From Aquificota bacterium (GTDB lineage Bacteria; Aquificota; Aquificia; Aquificales; Hydrogenothermaceae), in NCBI GenBank assembly GCA_013153235.1, contig JAADEU010000131.1, positions 1 through 14,142 of the forward strand: a stretch of 14,142 bases of DNA. Reading direction: 5' to 3'. Made by a program: the position numbers and the translations under genes. Shown piece by piece: positions 12,710-14,142 of the stretch; position 1 is the stretch's first letter, and the number at the start of each line of letters is the position of its first letter. A model generated the notes under the pieces. The model saw only the letters and a list, made by a program, of their open reading frames with translations. It did no database searches and was not told the DNA's origin.

Positions 12710-14142
12710 ATGGGTGTATCCACAACAGCCCACGGTTACCCAAAAATCGGGAAAAACAGGGAGTTCAAGAAGGCCATAGAGGCCTACTGGAATGGAGAGA
12801 TATCCAGAGAAAGGATGGTGGAACTTCTGGAAGAGGTTGACAGACAGAGACTTGAAAAGGCCATTAAATCCGGTCTTGACTTCGTCCCTTCAAATGATTT
12901 TTCACTTTACGACTTTATACTGGACCATTCCACGATGTTTGATGTTATACCGGAAAGATTCAGGGATATTGAAGATGGTATCGACAGGTATTTTGCAATC
13001 GCTCGGGGAACCCAAAAAGCGGTAGCCTCTGAGATGACAAAATGGTTTGACACAAATTACCATTACATCGTCCCAGAGTTTACAGGACACTTTAAGCTTG
13101 TAAAAAATAGACCTCTTATCTCATACAGGTGGGCAAAGGAATCGGCAGGTGTTGACACAAAACCCATAATCACCGGTCCATTCACCTATCTGTATTCCGG
13201 AAAAGTTTTTGAGAGGGAAGAGGGAAATCTGATATTAAAGCAGGTCAGGGCCATTGAAAGCCAGCTTTTTGAACCAATGCTGATGAAACTGGCAGAGATT
13301 TATAATGTCCTCCTTAAAGAACTTGAGATGGAAGGCGTTAAGGCTGTACAGATTGACGAACCTGCCCTTGTACTCGAGCTACCAGAAAGATACACAGACC
13401 TTTTCATAAAAGCCTATAAAATTCTTACCGAAGGTCTGAGTATAGACATATTTGTTCATACCTACTACGAAAGCCTCGAACATTTTGAGAGAATTGTTTA
13501 CCAGCTTCCTGTTTCGGGTATTGGACTGGATTTTACCGTCAATGATGAAAATCTTTCAAATCTTGAAAAATATGGATTTCCTAAAGACAAATACATTATT
13601 GCAGGCATTGTTTCAGGAAGAGACCCATGGAAAACAGACTACAGTGATGCCGTCAGACTCATTGAAAAGATTTCCAGATTTTCAGACAGAATAATACTGT
13701 CCAATGCAGCACCATTATTTCACCTTCCTGTAACCGTCGAGTCGGAAAAGGGACATCTGTCTGATGAGCTGCTAAAGCTGCTCTCATTTGCAGATGAAAG
13801 ACTGGAAGAGCTGAACACACTAAAAAAGATAATAAATGAGGGTATGGAGATACCATCCCAGAATCTCAGGGAAATCAGGGAAAAATACTCAAACACAGAC
13901 GTACAGACAGAGGTTAAACAGCTTGAAGAAAGAGAGATAAAAAGAGCCCATCCGTTTAAAGAAAGGTACAGAAAGCAGATGGAAATACTTGGTCTTCCAA
14001 GATTTCCCACAACAACAATAGGGAGCTTTCCACAGACAAAAGAGGTCAGACAGATGAGGGCCAGATTCAGAAAAGGTGAAATAGGCCCACAGGAATATGA
14101 GGAATTCATCAAAAACCAGATAAAAAATGCTATAGAAATTCA
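12710..14142 (+). CDS. metE: cobalamin-independent methionine synthase (partial, 3' end cut)
   Basis: MetE transfers a methyl group from 5-methyltetrahydropteroyltriglutamate to homocysteine, making methionine without vitamin B12. About 477 of the usual roughly 750-765 residues are visible, and the frame is open to the window edge. The N-terminal domain begins TTAHGYPKIGKNREFKKAIEAYW. Conserved parts include MTKWFDTNYHYIVPEF, KPIITGPFTYL, VQIDEPALVLELP, DIFVHTYYE and IAGIVSGRDPWKTDY. The linker to the catalytic domain, LPRFPTTTIGSFPQTKEVRQMR, is near the edge; the zinc-binding Cys/His residues lie beyond it. The ATG at 12710 follows AAGGAGG by eight bases. The upstream region carries two Fur-family-type palindromes, suggesting metal- or redox-dependent control. 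Confidence 0.96.
   Translation, partial: MGVSTTAHGYPKIGKNREFKKAIEAYWNGEISRERMVELLEEVDRQRLEKAIKSGLDFVPSNDFSLYDFILDHSTMFDVIPERFRDIEDGIDRYFAIARGTQKAVASEMTKWFDTNYHYIVPEFTGHFKLVKNRPLISYRWAKESAGVDTKPIITGPFTYLYSGKVFEREEGNLILKQVRAIESQLFEPMLMKLAEIYNVLLKELEMEGVKAVQIDEPALVLELPERYTDLFIKAYKILTEGLSIDIFVHTYYESLEHFERIVYQLPVSGIGLDFTVNDENLSNLEKYGFPKDKYIIAGIVSGRDPWKTDYSDAVRLIEKISRFSDRIILSNAAPLFHLPVTVESEKGHLSDELLKLLSFADERLEELNTLKKIINEGMEIPSQNLREIREKYSNTDVQTEVKQLEEREIKRAHPFKERYRKQMEILGLPRFPTTTIGSFPQTKEVRQMRARFRKGEIGPQEYEEFIKNQIKNAIEI

Noticed and set aside
13720..14112. A minus-strand open frame inside metE
   Set aside because: It is Ser/Phe/Leu-rich antisense of a conserved MetE segment, with no independent support.

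Overview
The window looks like chromosomal DNA from a thermophilic, chemolithotrophic bacterium, most plausibly Aquificota (Hydrogenothermaceae-like, e.g. near Persephonella). This rests on recognition of the proteins: a roughly 1000-residue ClpB of the long Aquifex type, a THEP1-type NTPase, AGA/AGG-rich arginine codons and tightly packed genes with strong AGGAGG ribosome sites. The phylum call is an inference. No rRNA, tRNA, CRISPR array, insertion sequence or phage gene was seen.

Layout. (1) 1-1689, plus strand: a small all-helical protein whose middle resembles a chemoreceptor signalling hairpin, then CutA, then a slipin/stomatin-like SPFH membrane protein, packed as an operon. (2) 1690-4842: a control region with a -35/-10 pair whose -10 sits in a 20-bp palindrome, then clpB with two unusual insertions, closed by a strong GC hairpin terminator. 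(3) 4841-5842, minus strand: a secreted di-haem cytochrome c peroxidase, whose promoter region carries a near-consensus Fur-type box. (4) 5958-9914: agmatine-to-putrescine genes aguB and aguA on the plus strand, separated by a minus-strand block (three-helix membrane protein, THEP1 NTPase, ribonuclease Z). A small unknown gene is coupled to aguA. (5) 9886-11274, minus strand: a Fur-family regulator, tRNA adenosine deaminase tadA and a membrane-anchored SH3 protein, with overlapping genes. (6) 11348-12709: an AAA ATPase (ATPase/DUF4143 type) bracketed by copies of a 7-1-7 palindrome, TGCAAAT-N-ATTTGCA. (7) 12710 to the window end: the N-terminal two thirds of cobalamin-independent methionine synthase metE.

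The most interesting layer is regulatory. The TGCAAAT-N-ATTTGCA palindrome lies upstream of the Fur-family gene and, twice more, in the ATPase/metE divergent region. It has the 7-1-7 geometry of Fur-family operators. The Fur-family protein encoded here keeps its two CxxC structural zinc pairs but has lost the usual His/Asp-rich metal-sensing loop (KKNY in place of HHDH). Together these suggest an autoregulated Fur-family repressor with altered sensing that also controls metE. A different, GATAAT-type Fur box covers the cytochrome c peroxidase promoter and probably belongs to another paralogue. Other points of note are a likely CTG start for aguB, duplicated UVR-like repeats in the ClpB middle domain, and a leader hairpin with an out-of-frame small ORF ahead of the ATPase.
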